Under the pieces are notes generated by a model. The model was not told the origin of the DNA and did not search any database. It saw only the letters and a program-made list of their open reading frames with translations. Below, one piece after another: positions 62,962 through 64,000 of a stretch of 64,000 bases of DNA; position 1 is the first letter of the stretch; the number at the start of each line of letters is the position of its first letter. Source of the stretch: Cytobacillus kochii (GTDB taxonomy: Bacteria; Bacillota; Bacilli; Bacillales; Cytobacillaceae); assembly GCF_020171845.1 (NCBI RefSeq), contig NZ_JAIVAM010000009.1, positions 186,001 to 250,000 of the forward strand, in the 5' to 3' direction. Position numbers and translations under genes: made by a program.

Positions 62962-63411
62962 ATGATCAGTCTCCACAGTGAAGAGTTTTTAGAAATTGAT
63001 ATTAAAGACTTGCTTATTCCTTCAGAGCGAGTGGCACATGTTCAAATCGGCAATAATTTAGAGCACACCCTTTTAGTTTTGACGAAAAGTGGTTACACAG
63101 CTATTCCTGTCTTAGATCCTCACTATAAGCTCCATGGATTGATTAGCACTCCAATGATTATGGAATCTATTCTTGGTTTACAAAGAATTGAATTCGATCA
63201 ATTGGAAGAAAAGCGTGTAGAAGAATTTATGAATCATGATGTACCACGCCTAAATATTAATACTTCTCTTAGAAATGCCACAGGACTATTAGTCGATCAT
63301 CCATTTATTTGTGTTGAAGATGATGAAGGGTACTTTGAAGGTATTCTTACCCGTAGATCCTTATTAGTTCAACTGCAAAAAGCATTGCATAGCAAAAAGA
63401 AGAAGGACTAA
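62962..63411 (+). CDS. ykuL: CBS-domain protein YkuL
   Basis: 149 residues from ATG 62962 (TGAGGAG upstream). Two CBS repeats (~15-75 and ~85-145: SGYTAIPVLDPHYKLHGLIS and HPFICVEDDEGYFEGILTRR). Pairs of CBS bind adenine nucleotides as an energy or cyclic-nucleotide sensor (homologs of YkuL/DarB bind c-di-AMP). Same location as in B. subtilis, upstream of ccpC. Confidence 0.92.
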   Translation: MISLHSEEFLEIDIKDLLIPSERVAHVQIGNNLEHTLLVLTKSGYTAIPVLDPHYKLHGLISTPMIMESILGLQRIEFDQLEEKRVEEFMNHDVPRLNINTSLRNATGLLVDHPFICVEDDEGYFEGILTRRSLLVQLQKALHSKKKKD

Positions 63412-63517
63412 AGAGCTCCCAAAAGATATTGGGAGCTTCCGTATGTCAAGATTATTCACCCGTTTGCCCGTATGTGAAGGGGAGTGGTGTGAGTTTTAGA
63501 GGTGGTGAACGTCAAAA

Positions 63518-64000
63518 GTGGCTTCTCTATCGGAATTCCATATGTTAAGTGTACTTGCACAAGAAATGAATATGCGTAAAGCAGCTGAACGATTGTTTGT
63601 ATCACAACCAGCTCTTTCTCAAAGGTTACAAAATATCGAGAAAGAATGGGGAAGTAGATTATTCGTACGGTCTCAAAAGGGATTGTCCTTAACACCAGCA
63701 GGTGAAATGGTCATCAAGTTTGTTAATGAGGTCGTGGTAGCTGAGGAAAAGGTAAAAGAATCGATTCAGTCTTTAAATACTGAAGTATACGGGACATTGA
63801 AAATTGCTGTTGCTTCCATTGTCGGGCAAAATTGGTTACCTCAAGTATTAAAGAAATTTGTTAATCGCTATCCTCAAGCGAAAATATCCTTGATTACAGG
63901 CTGGAGTAGTGAAATTCTAAGATCACTTTATGATGACGATGTACATATTGGGATTATTCGCGGTACACCAGATTGGAAAGGTGTTAAGATACCTTTATTT
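63518..64000 (+). CDS. ccpC: LysR-type regulator CcpC (C-terminus beyond window)
   Basis: 161 residues visible; the frame runs off the window end. GTG 63518 (AGAGGTGG upstream, slightly distant). Winged helix: EFHMLSVLAQEMNMRKAAER, recognition helix SQPALSQRLQNIE and wing RSQKGLSLTPAG. The start of the effector domain is GTLKIAVASIVG...LITGWSSEIL. B. subtilis CcpC senses citrate and represses citB/citZ. Identity rests on close motif agreement and the ykuL neighbour. Confidence 0.92.
   Translation, partial: MASLSEFHMLSVLAQEMNMRKAAERLFVSQPALSQRLQNIEKEWGSRLFVRSQKGLSLTPAGEMVIKFVNEVVVAEEKVKESIQSLNTEVYGTLKIAVASIVGQNWLPQVLKKFVNRYPQAKISLITGWSSEILRSLYDDDVHIGIIRGTPDWKGVKIPLF

Noticed and set aside
63456..63695. 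79-codon minus-strand frame at the window end
   Set aside because: Antisense to the DNA-binding domain of ccpC.
1..64000. CRISPR array or rRNA genes
   Set aside because: No regularly spaced direct repeats and no rRNA-like sequence were seen anywhere in the window.

Overview
The window is a low-GC (roughly one third GC) chromosome segment of an endospore-forming Bacillaceae bacterium. The evidence is TTG/GTG starts behind strong AGGAGG-type ribosome sites, SASP genes, a Spo0E-like phosphatase, SigI/RsgI, TPP and T-box leaders, and long collinearity with the Bacillus subtilis clpE-ykvI, ykvS, ptsHI, ykwC, patA-cheV-ykyB-ykuD-ykuE-ykuI-ykuJ-ykzF-ykuL-ccpC region. The genus cannot be fixed from sequence alone.

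Layout. 1-20 kb: a large secreted subtilase (cut by the window start), an orphan ECF sigma factor, a TPP-riboswitch-controlled pyrimidine-precursor (ThiXYZ-type) ABC operon, a SleB-type wall hydrolase, tatA, prfC, a tyrosine-type T-box leader with an NhaC-family transporter, sigI-rsgI, an alpha/beta SASP, a K+ channel subunit, small spore-type genes and a B12-binding radical SAM protein. 20-25.5 kb: small orphan genes and a heavily decayed prophage (DUF1064, XhlA-type and phi-LC3-type holins, a LexA-type winged helix, all broken) that stops at tRNA-Arg(CCU). 25.7-39 kb: acyltransferase, chemoreceptor, PAS kinase, ArsR-DUF2087 regulator, nitrilase-family amidase, Spo0E-like protein behind two Spo0A boxes, ZIP transporter, Fsr-type MFS pump, Cache-type kinase, MarR regulator and M3 oligoendopeptidase. 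39-64 kb: the B. subtilis-like backbone, beginning with CtsR-controlled clpE and ykvI and ending in ccpC (cut by the window end).

The most notable structure is a precisely delimited 3,369-bp mobile element (42510-45878) inside this backbone. It has 28-bp imperfect inverted ends, a 9-bp target duplication (AGCTAGGAC), a frameshifted zinc-ribbon transposase and two intact overlapping cargo genes, a HIT-family protein and a PP2C-like phosphatase. It inserted into the loop of the bidirectional terminator between ykvI and a lipoprotein gene. Removing the element and one target copy restores a perfect terminator hairpin.

Functional threads: sporulation and stationary phase (SASPs, kinases, Spo0E, Spo0A boxes, L,D-transpeptidase), stress (clpE/CtsR, sigI), thiamine and thiosulfate acquisition, PTS sugar phosphorylation, chemotaxis (MCP, CheV) and carbon control (CcpC).
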